A stretch of DNA of 64,000 nt from Hylemonella sp. (GTDB taxonomy: Bacteria > Pseudomonadota > Gammaproteobacteria > Burkholderiales > Burkholderiaceae_C): NCBI GenBank assembly GCA_030680575.1, contig JAUXVI010000047.1, forward strand, positions 1-64,000, written 5' to 3'. The translations under genes were made by a program, and so were the position numbers. Below the pieces are notes generated by a model. That model ran no database searches. It saw only the letters and a list, made by a program, of their open reading frames with translations, and had not been told where the DNA came from. Shown in pieces: positions 34,236-43,491 of the stretch (position 1 is its first letter; every line of letters begins with the position of its first letter).

Positions 34236-35249
34236 ATGAGCACCGTCCAGGAACAAACCGTCACGCTGCACCGCCCCCGCGCTGCCAATGCAGCAACGCC
34301 AAAGGCCGAGCGCTGGAGCGTCGAAGCCATCGAGGCCTTGTTCAAGCTACCCTTCCCCGAACTGCTGTTCCGTGCGCAGACGGTGCACCGCGAACACTTC
34401 GACCCGACGCAGGTCGAGTTCGCCACCCTGCTGTCGGTCAAGACCGGCGGCTGCTCGGAGGACTGCGGCTATTGCCCGCAATCGGCTTCGTTCGACACCG
34501 GCGTGAAGGCCTCCAAGCTGATGGAGCTGGAAGAAGTGCTGTTCGCCGCCAACCGCGCCAAGGATGCTGGCGCCACCCGCTTTTGCATGGGTGCCGCCTG
34601 GCGTGAGCCGAAAGACCGCGACATCGAGAAAGTGGCTGAACTGGTCAGCGCTGTCAAAGGTCTGGGGCTGGAAACCTGCGCCACGCTCGGCATGCTCAAG
34701 GAAGGCCACGCTGAACAACTGCGCGACGCCGGCCTCGACTACTACAACCACAACCTCGACACCTCGCCCGACTTCTATGGCGACATCATCAGCACCCGCG
34801 TCTACCAGGACCGCCTGGACACGCTGGCGCGCGTGCGCGGCGCTGGCGTCAAGGTCTGCAGCGGCGGCATCGTCGGCATGGGCGAGAGCCACCGCCAGCG
34901 CGCTGGCCTGATTGCCGAACTGGCCAACCTCGACCCCTATCCGGAATCGGTACCGATCAACAACCTGGTGCGCGTCGAAGGCACGCCGCTGGCCGATCAG
35001 GCGCCGCTGGACCCGTTCGAGTTCGTGCGCACCATCGCGGTGGCCCGCATCACCATGCCGAAGGCACGCGTACGCCTGTCGGCCGGCCGCCAGCAGATGG
35101 GCGACGCGGTACAGGCGCTGTGCTTCCTGGCCGGTGCCAACTCCATCTTCTACGGCGACAAGCTGCTCACGACCGGCAACCCCGACACGGACGCCGACAT
35201 CGACCTGCTCAACCGTCTGGGCATGACCCCCGGCGCACCCGAAGCTTGA
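34236..35249 (+). CDS. bioB: Biotin synthase
   Basis: The 337-residue radical SAM enzyme inserts sulfur into dethiobiotin. The radical SAM cluster motif is C-x3-C-x2-C in [13 protein letters not shown]; other family blocks are [36 protein letters not shown] and the second-cluster region around [17 protein letters not shown] precedes the ATG at 34236. It sits between panD and panB and no other bio gene is in the window. Confidence 0.96.
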   Translation: MSTVQEQTVTLHRPRAANAATPKAERWSVEAIEALFKLPFPELLFRAQTVHREHFDPTQVEFATLLSVKTGGCSEDCGYCPQSASFDTGVKASKLMELEEVLFAANRAKDAGATRFCMGAAWREPKDRDIEKVAELVSAVKGLGLETCATLGMLKEGHAEQLRDAGLDYYNHNLDTSPDFYGDIISTRVYQDRLDTLARVRGAGVKVCSGGIVGMGESHRQRAGLIAELANLDPYPESVPINNLVRVEGTPLADQAPLDPFEFVRTIAVARITMPKARVRLSAGRQQMGDAVQALCFLAGANSIFYGDKLLTTGNPDTDADIDLLNRLGMTPGAPEA

Positions 35250-35292
35250 CCTGCCAGCCGAACTACACTCGCGAAAACCTCTGGAGCTCGCC

Positions 35293-36180
35293 GTGACCCC
35301 AACCTCAGCCCCGCAAAACAGCGCCTCTCCTTACGGCACGCTGCCGCCGGCCTCGGCGCCGGCCACACGCAAGCCCATCAGCCTGCCGCGCCTGATTGAA
35401 ATGCATGCACGCGGCGAAAAGATCACCATGCTCACCGCCTACGACGCCACCTTCGCCGCCGTGGCCGATGCGGCCGGCGTGGAGACCATCCTGGTTGGTG
35501 ACTCACTGGGCATGGTGTGCCAGGGCCTCTCCAGCACCGTGGGCGTCACGCTGGAGACCATGCGCTACCACGTGGAAAGCGTGACGCGCGGCGTGCGCCG
35601 CGTGCAGGGCACGGCCTGGATCATCGGTGACCTGCCCTACGGCACCTACCATGAATCAAAAGAACAGGCCTTTCGCAGCGCCGCCGTGCTGATGCAGGCC
35701 GGCGCCCACCTGGTCAAGCTCGAAGGTGGCGGCTGGACCGCTGACACTGTGCGTTTCCTGGTCGAGCGCGGCATCCCGGTCTGCGCCCACCTCGGCCTGA
35801 CACCGCAAACGGTGCATGCGCTGGGCGGCTACCGGGTCCAAGGCAAGACCGAAGAGTCGGCGGCCACGCTCAAGCGCCATGCGCTTGAACTGCAAGACGC
35901 AGGCGCTACCCTGCTGGTGCTGGAAATGGTGCCGGCCGCCCTGTCCGCCGAACTCACCAAGGCACTGCCGCATTGCGCGACGATTGGCATCGGCGCCGGC
36001 GTAGACACCGCCGGCCAGGTGCTGGTGCTGCACGACATGCTGGGTATGAACCTGGGCAAGATGCCGAAGTTCGTGCACAACTTCATGGCAGACGCCGGCA
36101 GCGTGCGCGGTGCCATGGAGGCCTACGTCAAGGCCGTGAAAGAAGGCCGTTTCCCGATTGATTCGGTTCACGCCTGGTGA
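35293..36180 (+). CDS. panB: 3-methyl-2-oxobutanoate hydroxymethyltransferase
   Basis: The 295-residue enzyme makes ketopantoate from alpha-ketoisovalerate and methylene-tetrahydrofolate. Family motifs include [30 protein letters not shown], the metal and substrate region [26 protein letters not shown], and VLHDMLGM. The start is GTG at 35293; the first 30 residues are a low-complexity extension. It is followed by an inverted copy of the GC-rich intergenic repeat and then panC. Confidence 0.95.
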   Translation: MTPTSAPQNSASPYGTLPPASAPATRKPISLPRLIEMHARGEKITMLTAYDATFAAVADAAGVETILVGDSLGMVCQGLSSTVGVTLETMRYHVESVTRGVRRVQGTAWIIGDLPYGTYHESKEQAFRSAAVLMQAGAHLVKLEGGGWTADTVRFLVERGIPVCAHLGLTPQTVHALGGYRVQGKTEESAATLKRHALELQDAGATLLVLEMVPAALSAELTKALPHCATIGIGAGVDTAGQVLVLHDMLGMNLGKMPKFVHNFMADAGSVRGAMEAYVKAVKEGRFPIDSVHAW

Positions 36181-36185
36181 CCAGG

Positions 36186-36271
36186 CGTCCCCCTGAGCCG
36201 CCTGCGGCGTCATCCCCCACAGGGGGACGACACCAGCGGCCCGGCGAAGCCGGTTCCGCGGTGTCCCCCGG
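36186..36271 (-). repeat. GC-rich intergenic repeat, copy 1 (between panB and panC)
   Basis: Reading the minus strand, this stretch has CGCGGAACCGGCTTCGCCGG, a G/C-rich middle, and a CCCCC...GGGGG hairpin followed by a second pair of arms. The same arrangement occurs at 38427-38508, 48292-48387 and 53279-53350. It separates two genes of one pathway. Confidence 0.75.
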
Positions 36272-36275
36272 TTGA

Positions 36276-37118
<843 letters not shown>

Positions 37119-37144
37119 ACCTCAGTGCTGCGTCGCAGGCCAGC

Positions 37145-37167
37145 CATTACCTACAGGGTAGGTAATG
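37145..37167 (+). promoter_or_regulatory. Perfect 10-bp-stem hairpin upstream of ald
   Basis: CATTACCTAC (37145-37154) and GTAGGTAATG (37158-37167) pair perfectly around a 3-nt AGG loop, in the 135-bp gap between panC and ald. It lacks a following T-run, so a terminator is less likely than an operator or an mRNA structure. Confidence 0.45.
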
Positions 37168-37253
37168 CCGGAGCCACCAGCTGGAAGCCTGAACTTCGTC
37201 CGCGCCGTATGGGTTAATCTTGATGCCGATGACTTTGCTTTCGGAGTACTTCC

Positions 37254-38369
37254 ATGCAAATCGGCGTCCCCCAGGAAATCAAGAACCACGAATACCGCGT
37301 CGGCCTGACGCCGGCCAGTGTGCGCGAGCTCACGGCGCATGGTCACGGCGTACTGGTGCAAAGTGGCGCCGGCGCGGCCATCGGCCTGCGTGACGAAGAC
37401 TACCGCGCTGCCGGTGCCACGCTGGCATTGGATGCCGCCAGCGTCTTTGCACAAGCCGAGCTGATCATCAAGGTCAAGGAGCCGCAGCCTTCCGAACTGT
37501 CGATGTTGCGGCCCGGGCAGATGCTCTACACCTACCTGCATCTGGCGCCGGACCCGGCACTTACCGCAGCCCTCGTCAATTCCGGTGCGGTCTGCATCGC
37601 CTACGAGACCATCACCGGCCCGAATCACACCCTGCCGTTGCTGGCACCGATGAGCGAAGTGGCTGGCCGCATGACGGTGCAGGTGGGTGCGCATCATCTG
37701 GAAAAATCACAAGGCGGCATGGGCGTGCTGCTCGGTGGTGTACCCGGCGTACCGGCCGCGCATGTGGTGATTCTGGGCGCCGGCACGGTCGGCGCCCATG
37801 CGGCAGAAATCGCGATCGGCATGGGCGCGCGCGTCACCGTGCTCAACCGCGGTGTGGAACGGCTGCGCGCGCTCGATGCCCGGTATGGCAACCGCATCAG
37901 CACGTTGCAGGCGAGCGCGCAGGCCATCGAAGACGCAGTGCTGGACGCCGAACTGGTGATCGGCAGTGCGCTGGTGGCCGGTGCCGCGGCGCCCAAGCTG
38001 GTCAGCCGCGCCCTGGTGTCGCGCATGAAAAAGGGTGCCGTGGTGGTGGACGTGGCGATCGACCAGGGCGGCTGCTTCGAGACCTCGCACCCCACCACCC
38101 ATGCCGACCCCACCTTTGTAGTGGATGGCGTGGTGCACTACTGCGTCGCCAACATGCCGGGCAACGTGGCGCGCACCTCGACCTTCGCCCTCAACAACGC
38201 CACGCTACCGCACGCGCTGGCACTGGCCAACAAAGGCTGGCAGCAGGCCGTGCGCGACGACGCCCATCTGAGAAACGGGTTGAACGTGGCCCTGGGCCAC
38301 GTGACACACGAAGCGGTGGCCCGGCAACTGGGCTACACGTACTTACCGGCCGAGCAGTTGCTTAACTAA
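37254..38369 (+). CDS. ald: Alanine dehydrogenase
   Basis: The 371-residue NAD-dependent enzyme interconverts alanine with pyruvate and ammonia. It begins [20 protein letters not shown]. Expected catalytic residues are the Lys in [11 protein letters not shown] and the His in YTYLHLAPD, and the NAD-binding fold is [22 protein letters not shown]. The block [18 protein letters not shown] is typical of the family. A 135-bp gap before it suggests its own promoter. Confidence 0.95.
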   Translation: MQIGVPQEIKNHEYRVGLTPASVRELTAHGHGVLVQSGAGAAIGLRDEDYRAAGATLALDAASVFAQAELIIKVKEPQPSELSMLRPGQMLYTYLHLAPDPALTAALVNSGAVCIAYETITGPNHTLPLLAPMSEVAGRMTVQVGAHHLEKSQGGMGVLLGGVPGVPAAHVVILGAGTVGAHAAEIAIGMGARVTVLNRGVERLRALDARYGNRISTLQASAQAIEDAVLDAELVIGSALVAGAAAPKLVSRALVSRMKKGAVVVDVAIDQGGCFETSHPTTHADPTFVVDGVVHYCVANMPGNVARTSTFALNNATLPHALALANKGWQQAVRDDAHLRNGLNVALGHVTHEAVARQLGYTYLPAEQLLN

Positions 38370-38426
38370 GCCCCTTCGCATTCCGCCTGCGATCACAAGC
38401 CAAGTTCGAGAGCCCACCCCAAAACC

Positions 38427-38508
38427 GGGAAACGCCGTGGAACCGGCTCCGCCGGGCCACTGGCGTTGCCCCCTTGAGGGGGAGGCGGCGACAGCCGCCT
38501 CGGGGGTG
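38427..38508 (+). repeat. GC-rich intergenic repeat, copy 2 (between ald and nadA)
   Basis: It begins CGGGAAACGCCGTGGAACCG and shares 43 identical bases with the copy at 48292. It continues into the hairpin CCCCCTTGAGGGGG, then GGCGGC...GCCGCC arms. It lies between two convergent genes, where it may act as a two-way terminator. Confidence 0.8.
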
Positions 38509-38515
38509 TTCGTTC

Positions 38516-39622
38516 TTACGCCGCCCCGATATTCGGCACCAGCCCGCCGATCGGCTGACCAGCCTTGAGAGCGGCGGTGAACGCCAGCATGCGGTCGATC
38601 GGCACGCGCGCACGCGGGATCAGCGCCGGATCGACGTGGATTTCATTGGCGCCGCTCTGCAGCACCTGCGCCACGCCGGCCAGGCTGTTCATGGCCATCC
38701 AGGGGCAGTGCGCACAGCTCTTGCAGGTGGCGCTATTACCGGCAGTCGGGGCCTCGATGAAGGTCTTGCCGGGGTTGAGCGTGCGCAGCTTGTGCATCAT
38801 GCCCTTGTCGGTGGCAACGATGAACTCAGGGGCGTCCATGTCGTGCGCGGCCTTGAGGATGCCGGAAGTGGAGCCCACGGCATCCGCCAGCGCAATGACC
38901 TCGGCCGGCGACTCCGGGTGCACCAGCACCTTGGCCTTCGGATGCTCCTTCATCAGCTCTTCCAGCTCGAAGGACTTGAACTCATCGTGCACGATGCATG
39001 AGCCGTTCCACATCACCATGTCGGCGCCGGTCTCGCGCTGGATGTAACCACCCAGGTGCTTGTCGGGGGCCCACAGGATTTTCTGGCCTTTCTCTTTGAG
39101 CGCCCGCACGATGTCGAGCGCGCAGCTGGAGGTCACCAGCCAGTCAGAACGCGCCTTCACCGCGGCACTGGTGTTGGCATAGACCACCACAGTGCGGTCA
39201 GGATGGGCGTCGCAGAAGGCACTGAACTCATCAATCGGGCAACCGAGGTCGAGTGAACAGGTGGCATCCAGATCGGGCATGAGAATGCGCTTCTCTGGCG
39301 ACAGGATCTTGGCCGTCTCGCCCATGAAACGCACGCCCGACACCACCAGCGTCTGCGCGGCGTGGTCACGGCCGAAACGGGCCATCTCCAGCGAGTCACT
39401 GACGATGCCGCCGGTTTCCTCGGCCAGATCCTGCAAGTCGGGGTGCACGTAGTAGTGCGACACCATGACGGCGTTTTTCTCTTTCAACAGGCGGCGGATC
39501 TGGTCTTTCAGCGCGGCACGCTCGGCCGGCCCCGGCTCCACCGGCACACGCGCCCAGGCGTGGCGCGTGGTGCAGGCCGGTTGCTCGTATTCGACATCAA
39601 TCACCGTGGCGGGGGCTGTCAT
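38516..39622 (-). CDS. nadA: Quinolinate synthase
   Basis: The 368-residue [4Fe-4S] enzyme condenses iminoaspartate (from NadB) with dihydroxyacetone phosphate to quinolinate. Cluster cysteines are expected in [18 protein letters not shown] and [10 protein letters not shown]. Other blocks are [17 protein letters not shown] and [14 protein letters not shown] at 39622 overlaps the nadC stop (TGATG); a GTG at 39625 is an alternative. It is coupled to nadC. Confidence 0.95.
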   Translation of the reverse strand: MTAPATVIDVEYEQPACTTRHAWARVPVEPGPAERAALKDQIRRLLKEKNAVMVSHYYVHPDLQDLAEETGGIVSDSLEMARFGRDHAAQTLVVSGVRFMGETAKILSPEKRILMPDLDATCSLDLGCPIDEFSAFCDAHPDRTVVVYANTSAAVKARSDWLVTSSCALDIVRALKEKGQKILWAPDKHLGGYIQRETGADMVMWNGSCIVHDEFKSFELEELMKEHPKAKVLVHPESPAEVIALADAVGSTSGILKAAHDMDAPEFIVATDKGMMHKLRTLNPGKTFIEAPTAGNSATCKSCAHCPWMAMNSLAGVAQVLQSGANEIHVDPALIPRARVPIDRMLAFTAALKAGQPIGGLVPNIGAA

Positions 39623-40494
39623 CACAATTCCTCGAAGCGCATGGAAAAATCAATCGCCTTGACATCCTTGGTCAGGGCGCCAATCGAGATGCGGTCAACA
39701 CCGGTGGCGGCGATGTCGCGCACGGTGGACAAATTCACGCCACCCGACACCTCCAGAATCGCCCGGCCGGCGTTGAGACGCACGGCCTCACGCAGCATGT
39801 CCAGGCTCATGTTGTCGAGCAGCACCATGGTGGCACCGGCAGCGAGGGCCTCCTCCAGCTGCGCCAGGGTTTCGACCTCGATCTCGACAAACTTGGCGCT
39901 CTGCGCCACGGCCGCGGCGCGCTGCAACACAGCACTGACACCACCCGCCGCCGCGATGTGGTTTTCCTTGATCAGCACCGCGTCATACAGGCCGATGCGG
40001 TGGTTCGTCCCGCCGCCGGCACGCACCGCGTATTTCTGCGCCAGGCGCAGCCCCGGCAGTGTCTTGCGCGTGTCGACGATCTGCGCCCGGTTGCCGGGCA
40101 CACTCTGCACGGCCTGTACATAGGTGGCGGTGTAGGTAGCAACCGCGCTGAGCAGTTGCAGGAAGTTGAGCAGGGTGCGTTCGGCCGTGAGCAGACCGCG
40201 CGCCGGACCGGCAATTTCCAGCACCACCTGATCCGGTACACAGCGCTGGCTGTCACGCACATGCCAGGTCAGTTTGGCCTCGGGCACGACCTGCTGCAAT
40301 GTAGCCTCGACCCAAGGTGCGCCACAGATCACGGCAGCTTCGCGCGCCAGGACGCGGGCGCGCACCTGGCGCGTTGGATCGACCAGAGCGGCAGTGAGGT
40401 CACCCTGACCGACGTCCTCCTGCAAGGCACGGGCCACATCGGACTGAGCCAGCTCATGCAGCATGGACTCGGAATATTCAAGCACTGGATTCAT
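39622..40494 (-). CDS. nadC: Nicotinate-nucleotide pyrophosphorylase (quinolinate phosphoribosyltransferase)
   Basis: The 290-residue enzyme turns quinolinate and PRPP into nicotinate mononucleotide. Motifs include [70 protein letters not shown], and the phosphate-binding [23 protein letters not shown] at 40494. It follows the DUF1854 gene by 26 bp in the same direction. Confidence 0.96.
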   Translation of the reverse strand: MNPVLEYSESMLHELAQSDVARALQEDVGQGDLTAALVDPTRQVRARVLAREAAVICGAPWVEATLQQVVPEAKLTWHVRDSQRCVPDQVVLEIAGPARGLLTAERTLLNFLQLLSAVATYTATYVQAVQSVPGNRAQIVDTRKTLPGLRLAQKYAVRAGGGTNHRIGLYDAVLIKENHIAAAGGVSAVLQRAAAVAQSAKFVEIEVETLAQLEEALAAGATMVLLDNMSLDMLREAVRLNAGRAILEVSGGVNLSTVRDIAATGVDRISIGALTKDVKAIDFSMRFEEL

Positions 40495-40520
40495 ACGTCA
40501 GAACAGAAGAACAGGGCCTC

Positions 40521-40991
40521 TTACATGAAGCGGTCGAGAATCTTGCGACTGTCGCGACTCAGCGTCGTCAGATCTCGGATCAGAAAATGAATGCCATGCG
40601 AATCGGTCACCAGCAAGGTGTTGCCGGCCAGCCGGCGGATGTCTTCGTCACCGCGCAGCACAAAACGTGTTTCACCGCGATCGGTCAGTACCTGCCAGGT
40701 ACAGGGTGTGGCAAAGCTGGTGACACTGAGAATGGCCTGGATCTCCGGCATGAACTCCCAGCCGCCGAGCGCCTCGCGAATCAGGCCTTGCGCCGGCTGC
40801 GGCACATCGGTCAGGGCATCGACCCAGGCCACCTCGTGTCCATCGCTGCTCATCAGCGAGATGCCGCGCTCGGGTGACTGGATGGGGAAGGCGCGCACAG
40901 GCATCACCCCCTCATGGGTCTGACCGTCCGGCGTGGTCAGCACCAGCTTGCCAAACGCATTACGCTGCAGTTCAAAGGGGCTGGCGTTCAT
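40521..40991 (-). CDS. DUF1854 protein coupled to the cyanophycin-associated ABC transporter
   Basis: The 156-residue soluble protein has the DUF1854 pattern: an N-terminal FELQRNAFGKLVLTTPDG, GVMPVRAFPIQSPERGISLMS, GHEVAWVDAL, RGDEDIRRL, and DSHGIHFLIRD near the end. It has no signal or membrane helix. Its ATG overlaps the stop of the ABC transporter gene (ATGA), so the two products probably work together. Proteins of this family are reported beside cyanophycin genes. Function is unknown; a cytoplasmic partner or regulator of the transporter is inference. Confidence 0.85.
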   Translation of the reverse strand: MNASPFELQRNAFGKLVLTTPDGQTHEGVMPVRAFPIQSPERGISLMSSDGHEVAWVDALTDVPQPAQGLIREALGGWEFMPEIQAILSVTSFATPCTWQVLTDRGETRFVLRGDEDIRRLAGNTLLVTDSHGIHFLIRDLTTLSRDSRKILDRFM

Positions 40992-43291
40992 TTGGCATCG
41001 TCCTTCTTGTCGCCGACGGCCGCTTCCACGGCGTCGTCCATGTCCACATCCATGTTGCGCGCCTGGGCCTGGTACAGACCATAGTAGGCGCCCTCTTTGG
41101 CCATCAGTTCATCGTGCGTGCCTTCTTCCACCACCTGGCCTCGGTCCAGCACCACCAGCCGGTCGGCGCGCTGCAGGGTGGAGAGACGGTGCGCGATGGC
41201 GATGGTGGTGCGGCCCTGCACCAGGTTTTCCAGCGCTTTCTGGATTTCCTTCTCGGTTTCGGAATCGACCGAGGCGGTGGCCTCGTCGAGAATCAGGATG
41301 CGCGGGTCGATCAGCAGGGCACGTGCGATCGAGATACGCTGACGCTCGCCGCCGGACAGGCCCTGGCCGCGCTCACCCACCATGGAGTCATAGCCCTGCG
41401 CCAGGCGCAGGATGAACTCGTGGGCATGGGCGGCACGCGCGGCGGCAATGATTTCCTCGCGCGTGGCATCGGGCCGGCCATAGGCAATGTTGTCGGCAAT
41501 GGTGCCAAAGAAGAGGAAGGGCTCCTGCAGCACCAGACCGATGTTGCGGCGGTATTCGGCCACCGGCAGGGAGCGGATGTCCACGCCATCGACGCGGATG
41601 CTGCCCTCCGACACATCGTAGAAGCGACAGATCAGGTTGACCAGTGTGCTCTTGCCCGAACCACTGTGACCAACCAGCCCGACCATCTGGCCGGGCTCGA
41701 TGGTCAGGTTGATGCCGCGGTTGACTTCGCGGTTGCCATAGCGGAAACCGACGTCACGCACCTCGATGCGACCTTCCACATGCGCCAAGTGCACTGGCTG
41801 CGTCGGCTCCGGCACACTGGAAACATGGTCGAGAATGTCAAAGATGCGCTTGGCAGCGGAAGCGGATTTTTCGGTCCACGACACGATGCGGCTCATGGAG
41901 TCGAGCCGGCCGTAGAAGCGGCTGATGTAGGCGATGAAGGCCGTCAGCACACCTACCGTGATCTGCTCGTGCGCCACCAGCCAGACGCCGAAGGCCCAGA
42001 CCACCAGCAGGCCGACTTCCGTCAGGAAGGACACACTGGGCGTAAACAGCGACCAGACGCGGTTGAGCTTGTCGTTGACCACCAAGTTGTGGCGGTTGGC
42101 ATCATGGAAACGCTTGGACTCGCGCTTTTCCTGGGCGAAGGCCTTGACCACGCGGATGCCGGGAATGGTGTCGGCCAGCACGCTGGTAACCTCGGACCAG
42201 ACGCGATCGATCTTCTCGAAACCGGTCTTGAGCCGATCGCGCACGGCGTGGATCATCCAGATGATGATGGGCAGCGGCAGCAAGGTCACCAAAGCCAGCC
42301 AGGGGTTGATGGAAAACAGGATGGCCGCCGTCATCGCCAGCATCAGTACGTCGGTGGCGAAGTCCAGCAGGTGCAGAGAGAGGAAGACACAGATGCGGTC
42401 GGTCTCGCTGCCGATGCGGGCCATCAGATCACCGGTCCGTTTGCCGCCGAAGTATTCGAGCGAAAGATGCAGCAGGTGGTCGTAGGTGGTGGTGCGCAGG
42501 TCGGCACCGATGCGCTCGGACACCAGCGCCAGGATATAGGTGCGCGCCCAGGTCAACACCCAGGCCAGCAAGGCCGAGCCGAACAGACCGCTCAGGTAAA
42601 GCGTCACCAGCATGGGGTCGATCTTCTGCCCGTTCTGGAACGGGATCAGCACATCGTCCATCAGTGGCATGGTCAGGTAGGGTGGCACCAGACTGGCGGC
42701 CGTTCCCAGCAAAGTGAGCACAAACCCCCAAAACAACTGAACCCGGTAGGGCCGGGCAAACCGCCAGAGCCGGAACAGGGTCCAGGTGGACGGTGGGGTA
42801 TGGATGACCTTGGTGCAAATCGGGCACTCATCCTGGTCCGGATCAAGCGGCGCCTTGCAGTTGGGGCAAAAAAGCCCCTGCGGCTGGACCACGGGCTTGC
42901 CGCTGAGATGGCCTTCCAATTGCAGACGGAACTGCTCATGGACCCGGATGGCCTGCAAGTTCTGGCCCAGCGTGAAACACCAGCTGGCCAGCCGGCCGGA
43001 AGGGTCCACCAGGTCCAGATGCCCCACGCCCGCATGGTCATGGTGATGCAAGGCCAAACCGGACCGATAATCCCATGTCTGCCAGCCGGCGTCCCCGTGG
43101 GAGCGACTGAGCAGGCGACGGTCGGTCACGGCCAGCAGCCCGCGGACAAAACGAAGTTGGGTGTCGAGGTCAACCTCCAGCACGGCCAGAACGTTTTCTT
43201 CAGGCTGAAGCAGTGAACGTGCCTCCTGACGCCAATCAGCCGGGATTTCGTTGATTGATAATTCGCTTGCGGCTGGAGAGTGGTTTGTCAT
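40988..43291 (-). CDS. ABC transporter (fused permease-ATPase) with N-terminal accessory domain and zinc ribbon, cyanophycin-associated
   Basis: The 767-residue half-transporter has an unusual front end. Residues about 25-125 form a beta-rich domain resembling bacterial PH/GRAM-like folds (VLAVLEVDLDTQLRFVRG, LLAVTDRRLL). It is followed by a zinc ribbon with Cys142, 145, 156 and 159 (FCPNCKAPLD and ECPIC). The exporter-type six-helix domain spans about 180-480. The ATPase has Walker A GHSGSGKST, Q-loop LVLQEPFLFF, signature LSGGERQR and Walker B ILILDEATAS, all intact. It is coupled to the DUF1854 gene and divergent from two cyanophycin synthetase genes 200 bp away. Related proteins carry the family name cyanophycin metabolism-associated ABC transporter. 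What it moves is not known. Confidence 0.88.
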   Translation of the reverse strand: MTNHSPAASELSINEIPADWRQEARSLLQPEENVLAVLEVDLDTQLRFVRGLLAVTDRRLLSRSHGDAGWQTWDYRSGLALHHHDHAGVGHLDLVDPSGRLASWCFTLGQNLQAIRVHEQFRLQLEGHLSGKPVVQPQGLFCPNCKAPLDPDQDECPICTKVIHTPPSTWTLFRLWRFARPYRVQLFWGFVLTLLGTAASLVPPYLTMPLMDDVLIPFQNGQKIDPMLVTLYLSGLFGSALLAWVLTWARTYILALVSERIGADLRTTTYDHLLHLSLEYFGGKRTGDLMARIGSETDRICVFLSLHLLDFATDVLMLAMTAAILFSINPWLALVTLLPLPIIIWMIHAVRDRLKTGFEKIDRVWSEVTSVLADTIPGIRVVKAFAQEKRESKRFHDANRHNLVVNDKLNRVWSLFTPSVSFLTEVGLLVVWAFGVWLVAHEQITVGVLTAFIAYISRFYGRLDSMSRIVSWTEKSASAAKRIFDILDHVSSVPEPTQPVHLAHVEGRIEVRDVGFRYGNREVNRGINLTIEPGQMVGLVGHSGSGKSTLVNLICRFYDVSEGSIRVDGVDIRSLPVAEYRRNIGLVLQEPFLFFGTIADNIAYGRPDATREEIIAAARAAHAHEFILRLAQGYDSMVGERGQGLSGGERQRISIARALLIDPRILILDEATASVDSETEKEIQKALENLVQGRTTIAIAHRLSTLQRADRLVVLDRGQVVEEGTHDELMAKEGAYYGLYQAQARNMDVDMDDAVEAAVGDKKDDAK

Positions 43292-43491
43292 GGGGTCCAG
43301 AGTGGGTTGTACAGGTGCTGGCTTGCCGCCTGACCTGTGTCTCTTGCGTTAGGCAAAGACTTGACGATATACGATGGGCACCGTTTTTTGAAGTGATAGT
43401 GTGTTGGGATACGACTGTGCCAGTACCAAGGTCAGTTCACGCAAACCAGAAAACCGCGCGTGGTACTTGATTGCCAGACCTGCTTAGATTC
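43292..43491. promoter_or_regulatory. Divergent control region of the cyanophycin locus
   Basis: These 200 bp separate the ABC transporter gene (leftward) from the first cyanophycin synthetase gene (rightward) and must hold both promoters. A dyad ACAGGT (43311-43316) / ACCTGT (43333-43338) is present near the transporter start, and the middle is AT-richer (around 43360-43410). No standard promoter pair is convincing by eye. Confidence 0.45.

Noticed and set aside
31197-34271. A 1024-codon open frame on the minus strand across scpA, nadB and panD
   Set aside because: It covers three well-recognised genes on the other strand and shows no family motif; antisense shadow.
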